Notes: a model not told the origin generated them from the letters alone. A stretch of 7,001 nt of DNA from Pseudomonadota bacterium (GCA_016195115.1 JACQAI010000052.1:1-7001); one strand, 5' to 3'. Shown: positions 1-6,118, counted from the first letter of the stretch. Numbers and translations are program-made.

Positions 1-120
1 CGCCACGAGGAGCCCGCTGAACGCGCGCACCTCCACCCGCGGGTCGTTCTCCACCGCGGCGCGGATGAGCACCGTCCGCTCCTCGATGGTGAACAGCGGC
101 ACCTTCGAGAGGAGGTGCCG
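1..120 (-). CDS. coaD: Phosphopantetheine adenylyltransferase (CoaD), internal fragment
   Basis: CoaD joins ATP and 4'-phosphopantetheine to make dephospho-CoA, the penultimate step of cytoplasmic CoA synthesis. Read leftward from about position 120, this frame gives RHLLSKVPLFTIEERTVLIR and continues AAVENDPRVEVRAFSGLLVA up to the window edge. That matches the stretch of CoaD after the nucleotide-binding strand: SKxPLF, an EERxxLI helix, then VEVxxFxGLLV. The family N-terminus, with its TFDPxTNGH motif, is absent. Instead the flavoprotein frame of the neighbouring gene runs straight into this segment, offset by one base. The piece therefore lacks its own start and ATP-binding motif in this window. 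Recognition is from motif pattern only, and what follows beyond the left edge is unknown. It is either the rest of a gene joined here by rearrangement or the result of an assembly chimera. Confidence 0.68.
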
Positions 121-836
121 GGCCAGCGCGACCACTGGTTGTCGAGCTGGCCGGGCGGATGGTCCATGACCCGCTGCTCGGGCAGGAAGACGTCGGTGAC
201 CGTCCAGTCGAAGCTGCCGGTGCCCCGCATGCCGTCGACGTTCCAGCTGTCCGGGACGATCTCGACCTCGGCGCGCTTGAACAGGCCGCGCCAGAAGCGC
301 GGCGCGCCCTCGGGGCTGGTCCGCGGCGCGCCGTCGTCGAGGATCTGGAAGCTGCCGAGCATCCAGCTGCTTTCCATGCAGCCGCTGCCGAAGCTCCAGC
401 GGCCGCTGACCCGGTAGCCGCCGGCGACCGGCACCGCCTGGCCGCCGCCCTGGATCGCGGTGCCGGCGATCACGACCGGGGCGCCGCGCGCATAGATCTC
501 GGCGAGGCCGGCGTCGGGCAGGCCGAGCGTGACGAGCTGGATGATGTTGTTGTTGCAGATGTTCCAGCCGACCGAGCCGCAGCCCTCGGCCAGGTACTCG
601 ACGGCGCGCAGGAAGGTCAGCGGGTCGAGCTCCAGGCCGCCCAGCGCGCGCGGGATCACGAGGCGGTAGAGGTCGGCGGCGCGCAAGGTCGCGATCAGGT
701 CGTCGGGCAGGCGCTGCGCCTGCTCGATCTCGGCATGGCGGCGGCGCAGCGCCGGGCGCAGCGCGGCCGCGGCCTGCACCACCGGCTGCGTCTCGACGTC
801 TGCGGGCAAGCGGGCCGCCTCGGCCATCGCGTCCAT
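118..836 (-). CDS. Acyl-CoA dehydrogenase-fold flavoprotein, C-terminally truncated
   Basis: About 239 residues are readable from ATG at 836; intact relatives are usually near 390. Residues 1-110 look like the helical N-terminal domain (LPDDLIATLRAADLYRLVIP, then LGGLELDPLTFLRAVEYLAE and GCGSVGWN). Residues about 125-220 are the beta middle domain (VAGGYRVSGRWSFGSGC, a region that shapes the flavin site, and VTDVFLPEQRV). This wording resembles the subgroup that includes FADH2-dependent hydroxylases (HsaA or p-hydroxyphenylacetate hydroxylase type) as much as true acyl-CoA dehydrogenases, so oxygenase versus dehydrogenase is left open. The family-like sequence stops near WSRWPGT. Beyond it this frame is arginine/serine-rich nonsense while the next frame reads as CoaD. 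The whole C-terminal helical domain is missing, so the product should not fold normally. No clear Shine-Dalgarno precedes 836, and an alternative ATG lies at 827. It sits 56 bases downstream of the isomerase on the same strand, probably co-transcribed. Confidence 0.72.
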
Positions 837-892
837 GGGCCCAGCCTAGCCGAAACCCGGCCGCCGGCGTCGAGTCATTCATGCCGCCGACG

Positions 893-1515
893 TCACCGGC
901 GCGGTGCGGCCGTCCAGGCGATCGCCTGCTCGAGCCGGTCATTGCCCCAGAACAGCTCGCCGCCCGGGATGATGAAGCTCGGCGCGCCGAAGATGCCGGC
1001 GGCGATCGCGGCATCGACCTGGGCGACCAGGCGCGCCTTGGTCTCCGGCGTGGTCGCGCGGGCGATCACATCGGCGGGCGCGCGCCCGAGCGTGCCCAGG
1101 ATCGCGGCGATCACGGCCTGGTCGCCGATGTCGCGGTCTTCCGCGAAGCTGGCGTGGAAGACCGCCTTGGTGAACGGCGCCGCCCAGCCCTCGTCCTCGG
1201 CGAGCAGCGCGATGCGCGCGCCCAGCAGGCTGGTGCGCGGATAGCGGCTCGGCCAGGTCAACGGCAGGCCGTCGTCGACGCACAGCCGCTCCATGTCGCG
1301 CCGGCGATAGACGGCCTCGGGCGGCGGCGCGTCCTGGTAGGCCGAGGGTTGGTTGGCACGACGTTGAAAATCGGCCCGAGCAGGAACGGCCGCCACACGA
1401 TCGCGAGGCCGGCCGGCACCGCCAGCGCCTCGATGCGCGCCGCGCTCAGATAGCAGTACGGGCTGGCGAACTCGTACCAGAACTCGATGGCGGGGGTGGG
1501 CGGCATCGTCGCCAT
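893..1515 (-). pseudogene. 2-hydroxychromene-2-carboxylate isomerase / DsbA-family protein, frameshifted
   Basis: Relatives are glutathione-dependent isomerases (NahD type, kappa-class GST fold) that act on ring-cleavage products in aromatic degradation. The N-terminal half starts at ATG 1515: residues 10-23 carry EFWYEFASPYCYLS, where the Ser of SPY (about residue 18) is the expected glutathione-activating residue, followed by IVWRPFLLGPIF. The homology then jumps to the next frame, NQPSAYQDAPPPEAVYRRRD, then MERLCVDDGLPL, AVFHASFAEDRDIGDQ, the cis-proline motif GIFGAPSFII and FWGNDRLEQ, ending at TGA 893. The switch falls at about 1350-1372. The two halves fit a 207-residue protein, normal for the family, if one base is missing, so a single-base deletion (or two-base insertion) is the simplest reading. 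The frame of the C-terminal half is open upstream to 1579, but that N-terminus has no family resemblance. It is either a recent pseudogene or a sequencing error. It lies between the binding protein and the flavoprotein genes. Confidence 0.8.
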
Positions 1516-1558
1516 GCTGGCGCGGCGGCGCCCCGGGCGCCAACCGAGTTTTGCTGCC

Positions 1559-1587
1559 TTCCGGGTGATCGCGCTTCACGCCCGGAA
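1559..1587. repeat. Hairpin-forming inverted repeat
   Basis: TTCCGGGTGA (1559-1568) pairs with TCAC (1576-1579) and CCGGAA (1582-1587), with a 7-base loop TCGCGCT and a 2-base bulge. It lies 44 bases upstream of the isomerase start at 1515. It would therefore fall in its leader if transcription starts at the candidate promoter near 1606. Its role is unknown: it could be a leader structure or a protein-binding site. Confidence 0.5.
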
Positions 1588-1593
1588 AGTCCG

Positions 1594-1620
1594 AACGGTA
1601 TTGAATTTATACCAGTCCGT
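1594..1620 (-). promoter_or_regulatory. Candidate promoter/operator of the isomerase gene
   Basis: This is an unusually AT-rich island in a GC-rich window. It contains GGTAT-TGAATTT-ATACC, a perfect 5-base inverted repeat centred at about 1605. Reading leftward, TATAAA (1611-1606) could be a -10 box, and the element AGTCCG occurs directly on both sides (1588-1593 and 1614-1619). No good -35 box is seen at 17 bases. A dyad overlapping the -10 would fit repressor control, but the regulator is not in the window. This is inference from position and composition. Confidence 0.4.
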
Positions 1621-1686
1621 TATTACATGGACGGGGCCATGCGCCCGCCCGCCGCCTTATCCGACGACCCCGCACCGCCGGTCCCC

Positions 1687-1818
1687 CCGCATTCGCCCAG
1701 CATGTGCAGGTCCACGGCGGGCGCCGCCCTGTTTTGTCCCTGTTTCTTCAGGCGATCGACCGCGCGCGGTCGCCCGCCTGAACCGGGCGCCGCCCTGCAT
1801 TCGCCGTGCATTTGCAGG
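1687..1818. repeat. Cluster of short direct repeats around a palindrome
   Basis: CGGGCGCCGCCCTG occurs twice exactly (1718-1731 and 1784-1797). A 21-base element, CATTCGCC-NN-GCAT-N-TGCAGG, occurs twice with 18 of 21 identical (1690-1710 and 1798-1818). A more diverged 24-base version ends in CAGG at 1752. Thus three units of about 24 bases end in CAGG, and two of them directly follow GGGCGCCGCC. The copies share one orientation and flank the palindrome at 1747-1782. The units are too diverged and too irregularly spaced for CRISPR. It may be a small dispersed intergenic element; it fills much of the non-coding stretch 1516-1851. Confidence 0.6.
1747..1782. terminator. 36-base imperfect palindrome downstream of the binding protein
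   Basis: The outer arms TTCAGGCG and CGCCTGAA are perfect complements. Inside them, CGACCGCGCGCGGTCG is a 16-base self-complementary core, separated from the arms by a 2x2 mismatch. It starts 70 bases past the binding-protein stop at 1852 on the minus strand, where a terminator would be expected. However, no U-tract follows on either strand, so factor-independent termination is doubtful. It may instead be part of the surrounding repeat element. Confidence 0.4.
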
Positions 1819-1851
1819 CCGCCGGCCGGACTGGCCGCGCCCGCGGCGCGC

Positions 1852-3456
1852 TCAGTCCATGCGCACGGGGGTGAGGTCCTGGAACCAGCTTTGGGCTTGG
1901 ACGAAGCCTTTGACCTTGGGCGACAGGACGCGCGGGTTGAGGTCGTGGACGATGTAGAGCCACGGCGGATCGTCGACCAGGATCTCGTTGGCCGCGCGCA
2001 TGCCGCCGGCGAGCGAGCCGGGATCGAACGTGACCTCGATCTTGTTCAGCACCGCGTCGAGCTGGTCGTTCTTCCAGTGGCCCCAGTTCGACGAGGTCGG
2101 CGCGAAGCTGCGGCTGTGGAACCAGCGATAGAAGGTCGAGACGTCGGACGACACCAGGCTGATGTTGATGGCATGCGTGCCGAGCGCCTGGGGCGCCGCC
2201 GGCGGTTGGCGGAACGCCACCAGCATGGTGTTCCACTCGACGACCGCGAACTCGAGCTCGATCCACGACTCCTTGAGCGTCTGCTGGATGAACTCGTTCA
2301 TCGGCAGCGGCAGCATCTGCCCGGAACCGGACGACGAGATCATGATCTTGGCCTTGACCGGCTTGGCCGCCGAGTAGCCGGCCTCGGCCAGCAGCGCCTT
2401 GGCCTTGGCGGGGTCGTATTTGAGCTTGTTCTGCGGGCTGCCGAAATTGGGGTCGCTGGGATTGAGGAAGCCGGCCGCCGGCTCGGCGGTGCCGTTCAAG
2501 AGCTTGACGAGGCCGTCGCGGTCGACCGCGTAGTTCGCCGCCAGGCGCACGCGCTTGTCCTTGAACGGCGAGTCGCCCGTCACGTTGAAGACATACGGCC
2601 AGACATGCGGGTACTTGTTGGTCATGACCTGGAAGCCGGCGGCCTTCAGGCTCGGGATCGCGTCGGGCGGCGGCACCTCGATCCAGTCGACCTGGCCGGA
2701 GCGCAGCGCCGCCAGGCGCGTCGTCGCCTCGGGGATCGGCCGCAGCACGATGCGGTCGAGCTTGGCGATGCGGGTCGGATCCCAGTAGCCGGGGTGCTTC
2801 TCGAGCTCGACGGTCTCGCGCGGCACGAACTTGGTGAGGCGGAACGGCCCGGTGCCGGCCGGCGCGGCGGCGTACTTCGCCCAGTCGTTGCCCATCTTGG
2901 CGAACTGCGCCGGGCTCGACATCAGGAAGTAGACCGCCTGGAACGGGAAGTAGCTCGCCGGCTGGGTCGTGAACATCTCGACCGTATAGTCGTCGACCTT
3001 CTTGGCGCTCTTGAACACCGGCGCGCGCGCCCTGGTGATCGACGACGCCACCGGGTCGTACTGCGGCGCCTTGTCGTCGTAGTAGCGCGCCAGGTTCCAC
3101 AGCACCGCGTCGGCGTTGAAGTCGGTGCCGTCGTGGAACTTGACGCCGCGGCGCAGCACGAAGGTCCACTTGGTGTTGTCATGCGGATCGATCTTCCACT
3201 CGGTCGCGAGCGCCGGCTTGATGCCGGCGAACCCGTCGGGCTTCGAGAGGTCCCATTGGATCGGCGCCTCGAAGATCGGATAGCCGAGGAAGCGCATGCC
3301 CTCGAAGCCGTTGTTCGGCATGCCGGTGGTGGTCGGCACGTCGGCCGCCGTCATGCCGATGCGCAGCACGCTCTCGGCGTGCGCCAGCGCGCCGCCGAGA
3401 CCCAGGCTCAGTCCCACGATCGCCGTCGTCCACAAGCCCGCAATTCGCCGTGTCAT
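1852..3456 (-). CDS. ABC transporter substrate-binding protein, family 5 (peptide/nickel type)
   Basis: This 534-residue protein is of normal length for family 5 periplasmic binding proteins (DppA/OppA/GsiB relatives), which deliver peptides, glutathione, opines or other small solutes to an ABC importer. Residues 1-27 are a Sec signal peptide (MTRR, a hydrophobic core, cleavage after AHA). Residues 82-121 carry the family signature: ALATEWKIDPHDNTKWTFVL, then RRGVKFHDGTDFNADAVLW. Further family features are GTGPFRLTKFVPRETVELEK, an HPGYWD segment, and RLAANYAVDRDGLVKLLNG in the second lobe. The start at 3456 is fixed by a strong AGGGGG Shine-Dalgarno about 7 bases upstream and by the signal peptide beginning there. 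It lies 114 bases downstream of the FAH-family gene on the same strand. No permease or ATPase gene is in the window, so it is an orphan here or its partners lie elsewhere. The family has many substrates and the ligand cannot be assigned; the catabolic neighbours suggest an organic acid or amide. Confidence 0.92.
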   Translation of the reverse strand: MTRRIAGLWTTAIVGLSLGLGGALAHAESVLRIGMTAADVPTTTGMPNNGFEGMRFLGYPIFEAPIQWDLSKPDGFAGIKPALATEWKIDPHDNTKWTFVLRRGVKFHDGTDFNADAVLWNLARYYDDKAPQYDPVASSITRARAPVFKSAKKVDDYTVEMFTTQPASYFPFQAVYFLMSSPAQFAKMGNDWAKYAAAPAGTGPFRLTKFVPRETVELEKHPGYWDPTRIAKLDRIVLRPIPEATTRLAALRSGQVDWIEVPPPDAIPSLKAAGFQVMTNKYPHVWPYVFNVTGDSPFKDKRVRLAANYAVDRDGLVKLLNGTAEPAAGFLNPSDPNFGSPQNKLKYDPAKAKALLAEAGYSAAKPVKAKIMISSSGSGQMLPLPMNEFIQQTLKESWIELEFAVVEWNTMLVAFRQPPAAPQALGTHAINISLVSSDVSTFYRWFHSRSFAPTSSNWGHWKNDQLDAVLNKIEVTFDPGSLAGGMRAANEILVDDPPWLYIVHDLNPRVLSPKVKGFVQAQSWFQDLTPVRMD

Positions 3457-3532
3457 GACACATCCCCCTGGAAGCCGAGGTGCAGACCAGCAACATTCGC
3501 GCCACGGCCCCCGCCGTGTCGCGATGGGTTGT

Positions 3533-3560
3533 CAGGGGCGCTCGCGGAGCTGCGCCCCTG
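3533..3560 (-). terminator. Hairpin between the FAH-family gene and the binding-protein gene
   Basis: CAGGGGCGC (3533-3541) and GCGCCCCTG (3552-3560) form a perfect 9-base stem with a 10-base loop. It lies 10 bases past the TAG stop at 3571 on the minus strand. That placement fits transcription termination or attenuation before the binding-protein gene, or mRNA 3'-end protection within an operon. No U-run follows, so classic intrinsic termination is uncertain. Confidence 0.45.
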
Positions 3561-3570
3561 CCGCGCCGAG

Positions 3571-4290
3571 CTACTTGCCGAGCGCCACCAGCTTCTGGGT
3601 CTGCTCGCCCAGGCCCTCGACGCCGAGCTTCATGGTGTCGCCGGCCTTGAGGAAGCGCGGGTTGGGCTTCTTGCCCAGGCCGACCCCGGCCGGCGTGCCC
3701 GTGATGATCAGATCGCCCGGCTGCAGCGACATGAACTGGCTTAGATAATGGATGATGAAGTCGACCGGGAAGATCATGTTGGCGGTCGAGCTGTCCTGCA
3801 TGCGCTCGCCGTTGACGTCGGTGAACATCTTGAGCTTCTGGACGTCGGCGATCTCGTCGCGCGTGGCGATGAACGGGCCGACCGGCGCGAAGCTGTCGCA
3901 GCTCTTGCCCTTGGTCCACTGGCCGCCGCGCTCGGTCTGGAAGTGGCGCTCCGAGACGTCATTGCAGATCGTGTAGCCGGCGACGTGGTCGAGCGCCTTG
4001 GCCTGGTCGACGTAGCGCACCTCGGTGCCGATCACGATCGCGAGCTCGACCTCCCAGTCGCACTTCTCCGAGGTCTTCGGGATGGTCACCGCATCGTTGG
4101 GGCCGGTCAGCGAGCTGGTCGCCTTCATGAAGATCACCGGCTCGGTCGGGATCTTGGCACCGACCTCCGCGGCGTGGTCGCGGTAGTTGAGGCCGATCGC
4201 GACGATCTTGCCGATCCCGCTGTACGGCACGCGCCGAAGCGAACGAGCTTCATGTTTCCCTACCCATGCATGAATTGAGGCCGGCAGCAT
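3571..4290 (-). CDS. Fumarylacetoacetate hydrolase (FAH)-family protein with damaged N-terminus
   Basis: FAH-family enzymes hydrolyse C-C bonds or isomerise or decarboxylate oxo-acids from ring cleavage; close relatives of about 281 residues are often annotated as ureidoglycolate lyase or 2-hydroxyhepta-2,4-dienedioate isomerase. Numbering from the ATG at 4290 (239 residues), the catalytic core is complete: IGLNYRDHAAE (32-42), EPVIFMKATSSLTGPND (50-66), metal ligands Glu80 and Glu82 in DWEVELAIVIG, Asp111 in CNDVSERHFQ, GQWTKGKSCDSF, and SLQPGDLIITGTPAGVGLG (188-206). Homology begins only at VPYSGIGKIVAIG (residue 21). Residues 1-20 are not family-like, and the 4290 start lies inside an inverted repeat. 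In another frame, ATG 4253 reads MKLVRFGA, a typical start for this family, behind AGGGA. The simplest reading is an out-of-frame deletion of about 55-60 codons between MKLVRFGA and VPYSG. The remaining core is about the size of single-domain FAHD1-type enzymes, so activity is not excluded. Confidence 0.85.
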   Translation of the reverse strand: MLPASIHAWVGKHEARSLRRVPYSGIGKIVAIGLNYRDHAAEVGAKIPTEPVIFMKATSSLTGPNDAVTIPKTSEKCDWEVELAIVIGTEVRYVDQAKALDHVAGYTICNDVSERHFQTERGGQWTKGKSCDSFAPVGPFIATRDEIADVQKLKMFTDVNGERMQDSSTANMIFPVDFIIHYLSQFMSLQPGDLIITGTPAGVGLGKKPNPRFLKAGDTMKLGVEGLGEQTQKLVALGK

Positions 4291-4305
4291 CGGCCGTCGG
4301 CCTCA
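4276..4305. repeat. Inverted repeat upstream of the FAH-family gene
   Basis: TGAGGCCG (4276-4283) and CGGCCTCA (4298-4305) are perfect 8-base complementary arms around a 14-base loop. The ATG at 4290 sits in the loop, which argues against that being the natural start. Its role is unknown; it could be a leader hairpin of the FAH gene or part of the adjacent repetitive DNA. Confidence 0.45.
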
Positions 4306-4320
4306 GGGGATCAAGAAATA

Positions 4321-4423
4321 TCCTTCTCTGCCGTCATTGCGAGCGCAGCGAAGCAACCCAGAGTCGCGTCACCGCCCTCTGGGTTGCTTCGTCGCTGCGC
4401 TCCTCGCAATGACGCAGAAGGAA
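4321..4423. repeat. Long palindromic intergenic repeat (alphaproteobacterial REP/MITE-like)
   Basis: The left arm (4321-4363) reads from TCCTTCTCTGCCGTCATTGC through GAGCGCAGCGAAGCAACCCA to GAG. The right arm (4377-4423) is its reverse complement, reading CTCTGGGTTGCTTCGTCGCT, then GCGCTCCTCGCAATGACG, then CAGAAGGAA. The loop is 13 bases. The arms differ mainly by two 3-base insertions in the right arm (a GAG and a CGA, read on the complementary strand) and small differences at the outer ends. Sequences of the GTCATTGCGAGCGCAGCG type are dispersed in many copies between genes of Bradyrhizobium-like and related Alphaproteobacteria. It carries no transposase and would fold into a very stable hairpin in RNA. 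It lies 13 bases past the transferase stop, so it could also end or stabilise that transcript. Confidence 0.88.
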
Positions 4424-4435
4424 TGGATCGTCGGT

Positions 4436-6025
4436 TCAGGCGGCCGATTGCTCCGCGACGCTCGCCCAGGGCGAGCGGGTGTCGGCGGCGGCGTGGTTGA
4501 CGCCGCCGGGCTTGCGCTCGACCGCGGTCGGGCAGGCCCAGCCGGTCGGATAGACGGCGGGCTCGCGGACCTCGACCGGGTAGGCGCTCGCGAGCGCCGC
4601 GATCGCATCGTCCGCCATGCCGGCGTCGCACGTCACGGTGGCGCCGCGCACCAGATCGAGCCGCGGCAGATGGAACGCGGCGTCGAGCGACAGGCCGAAA
4701 TCCATCACCAGCGAGGCGACCTGCAGTACCGCCGGCATGATGGCGCGGCCGCCCGAGGCGCCGGCGGCGAACCAGCCGCGGCCGTCGCGGGTCGCGATCA
4801 CGGGGCACATGTTGTTGAGCGGCTTGACGCCGGGCGCCAGCGAGTTGGGCCGGCCCGGGCGCGGGTCGAACCACATGATGCCGTTGTTCATCAGCACGCC
4901 GGTCTCGGGCAGCACGACCTTGGAGCCGAAGCGCGCCAACAACGTGTTGGTCAGCGCCACCATGTTGCCCGCGGCGTCGATCGTGCACAGATGCGTCGTG
5001 CAGCTGCCTGGTGCGGCGTGGCCCATGGTCGCCAGGCGATGTTCGTAGGCGGCGTTGAAGGCGCGCGCATAGGCGACGAAATCGGCCGGCGTCGGCGTCG
5101 GCGCACCGAACGTGTGGCGCTCGAGCTCGGCGAGCACGCGCGCCGCCGTGGGACCCGCGGTCAAGCCGGGCGCCAGCGCGATGTCGATGCCGCGATACTT
5201 GGTCGCCAGCGGCGTCTTGAGCTCGGCGCGATAGTCGGCGAGATCGTCGGCCGCGATGGTGCTGCCGCCGGCCTTGAGATCGCCGACCAGGCGGCGCGCG
5301 ATCTCGCCCTCGTAGAAGTCGCGCGGGCCGGCCTTGGCCAGGCGCTTCAGGGTCTCGGCGAGCGCGCCGAGCTTGAGCGGCCGCGGCGCGCCGAATTGCG
5401 GCGGCACCGGCGGCAGGCCGTCGGCGAGATAGATCGCGGCACTGCTGGGAAAGCGGTGCAGCTCGCGCGCGGCGACCGCGATCGACAGGCTGGTCACCCA
5501 GTCGATCATCATGCCGCGCTCGGCGAGCTCGATCGCCGGCGCCAGCAGGTCGGCCCAGGTGAGCGTGCCGAAGCGCTCGCGCGCCAGCGCGAAGCCGGCG
5601 ACGGCGCCGGGCACCGCGATCGACTCGTAGCCGAGCTGGTTGCGCTCGTCCTCGACCGTCGGCCAGCCGAACAGGCTGTCGTCGTGGCCGCCGGTGATCG
5701 GATAGCGCGCCGGGTCGAGCCGCTTGGGCGCGGTCATGGTGTAGTCGATGGCGTGGACCTGCCGGTCGTCGGCCTTGTAGATCAGCATGGTGCCGCCGCC
5801 GCCGAGGCCGCTCATCCACGGCTCGGTGGTGGCGAGCGCGAACGCCGTGGCGAGCGCGGCGTCGACCGCGTTGCCGCCGCGTGCCAGCACCGCGGCGCCG
5901 GCGCGCGCCGCCTCGGGGTTCTGCGCCGCCACGAGGCCCCGCCGAGAGGTCACCGCGGGCTTGCGCAGCTGCCAACGATCGCCGAGCTGACGGGGCGGGC
6001 GGGCAGGGCTGGACATGGCTAACAT
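4436..6025 (-). CDS. Gamma-glutamyltransferase-family Ntn hydrolase
   Basis: Family members are made as a precursor that cuts itself before a Thr, which then becomes the nucleophile for hydrolysis or transfer of gamma-glutamyl groups (glutathione and related amides) or, in some branches, other acyl amides. Numbered from ATG 6016 (526 residues): RRGLVAAQNPEAARAG (25-40), ARGGNAVDAALATAFALA (45-62), EPWMSGLGGGG (65-75), the autoprocessing site CTTHLCTIDAAGN with the expected nucleophile Thr340, GSKVVLPETGVLMNNGIMWF (364-383), PRPGRPNSLAPG, and the oxyanion-loop region AGASGGRAI (418-426). All motifs are present and length is normal. No signal peptide is visible, so a cytoplasmic enzyme is likely, unlike periplasmic GGT. 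The start could be 6025 (MLAMSSP) or 6016 (MSSP); a weak GGGAT lies before 6016. The reading frame is open far beyond 6025, but that part is antisense to the hydrolase and has no family homology. The gene diverges from the hydrolase and probably heads the minus-strand cluster. Confidence 0.92.
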   Translation of the reverse strand: MLAMSSPARPPRQLGDRWQLRKPAVTSRRGLVAAQNPEAARAGAAVLARGGNAVDAALATAFALATTEPWMSGLGGGGTMLIYKADDRQVHAIDYTMTAPKRLDPARYPITGGHDDSLFGWPTVEDERNQLGYESIAVPGAVAGFALARERFGTLTWADLLAPAIELAERGMMIDWVTSLSIAVAARELHRFPSSAAIYLADGLPPVPPQFGAPRPLKLGALAETLKRLAKAGPRDFYEGEIARRLVGDLKAGGSTIAADDLADYRAELKTPLATKYRGIDIALAPGLTAGPTAARVLAELERHTFGAPTPTPADFVAYARAFNAAYEHRLATMGHAAPGSCTTHLCTIDAAGNMVALTNTLLARFGSKVVLPETGVLMNNGIMWFDPRPGRPNSLAPGVKPLNNMCPVIATRDGRGWFAAGASGGRAIMPAVLQVASLVMDFGLSLDAAFHLPRLDLVRGATVTCDAGMADDAIAALASAYPVEVREPAVYPTGWACPTAVERKPGGVNHAAADTRSPWASVAEQSAA

Positions 6026-6118
6026 CCCGAATGGTTCATCCGGCCGCGGCGGCGGCGCGTACACACACTGTGCCGCGCGGCGGGCCCCGGCGCCAAGGGG
6101 CGTTTGCGCGGATCGGAT

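Noticed and set aside
159..1244. Plus-strand open frame of 361 codons and its 881-1453 neighbour
   Set aside because: They lie antisense to the flavoprotein and the isomerase and have shadow-like composition without motifs.
1516..1579. Isomerase start at 1579 in the frame of its C-terminal half
   Set aside because: The residues coded there and onward to about 1370 do not resemble the family, whereas the adjacent frame from 1515 gives the conserved N-terminal SPY segment.
1623..1811. Small minus-strand frame of 62 codons starting MHGECRAAP
   Set aside because: It is created by the intergenic repeats, has no ribosome site and no known family; the apparent peptide periodicity follows from the DNA repeats.
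1687..1818. CRISPR array
   Set aside because: Units are few, diverged and irregularly spaced, and no cas genes are nearby.
1627..3744. Very long open frame (705 codons) on the plus strand
   Set aside because: It is antisense to the binding protein and the FAH gene, Arg/Gly/Val/Asp-rich, with no recognisable domain: an artefact of high GC content and codon bias on the opposite strand.
4337..6022. Long open frame (561 codons) on the plus strand opposite the transferase
   Set aside because: Low-complexity Arg/Gly/Ala composition with no motif, while the minus frame shows a complete gamma-glutamyltransferase family protein.
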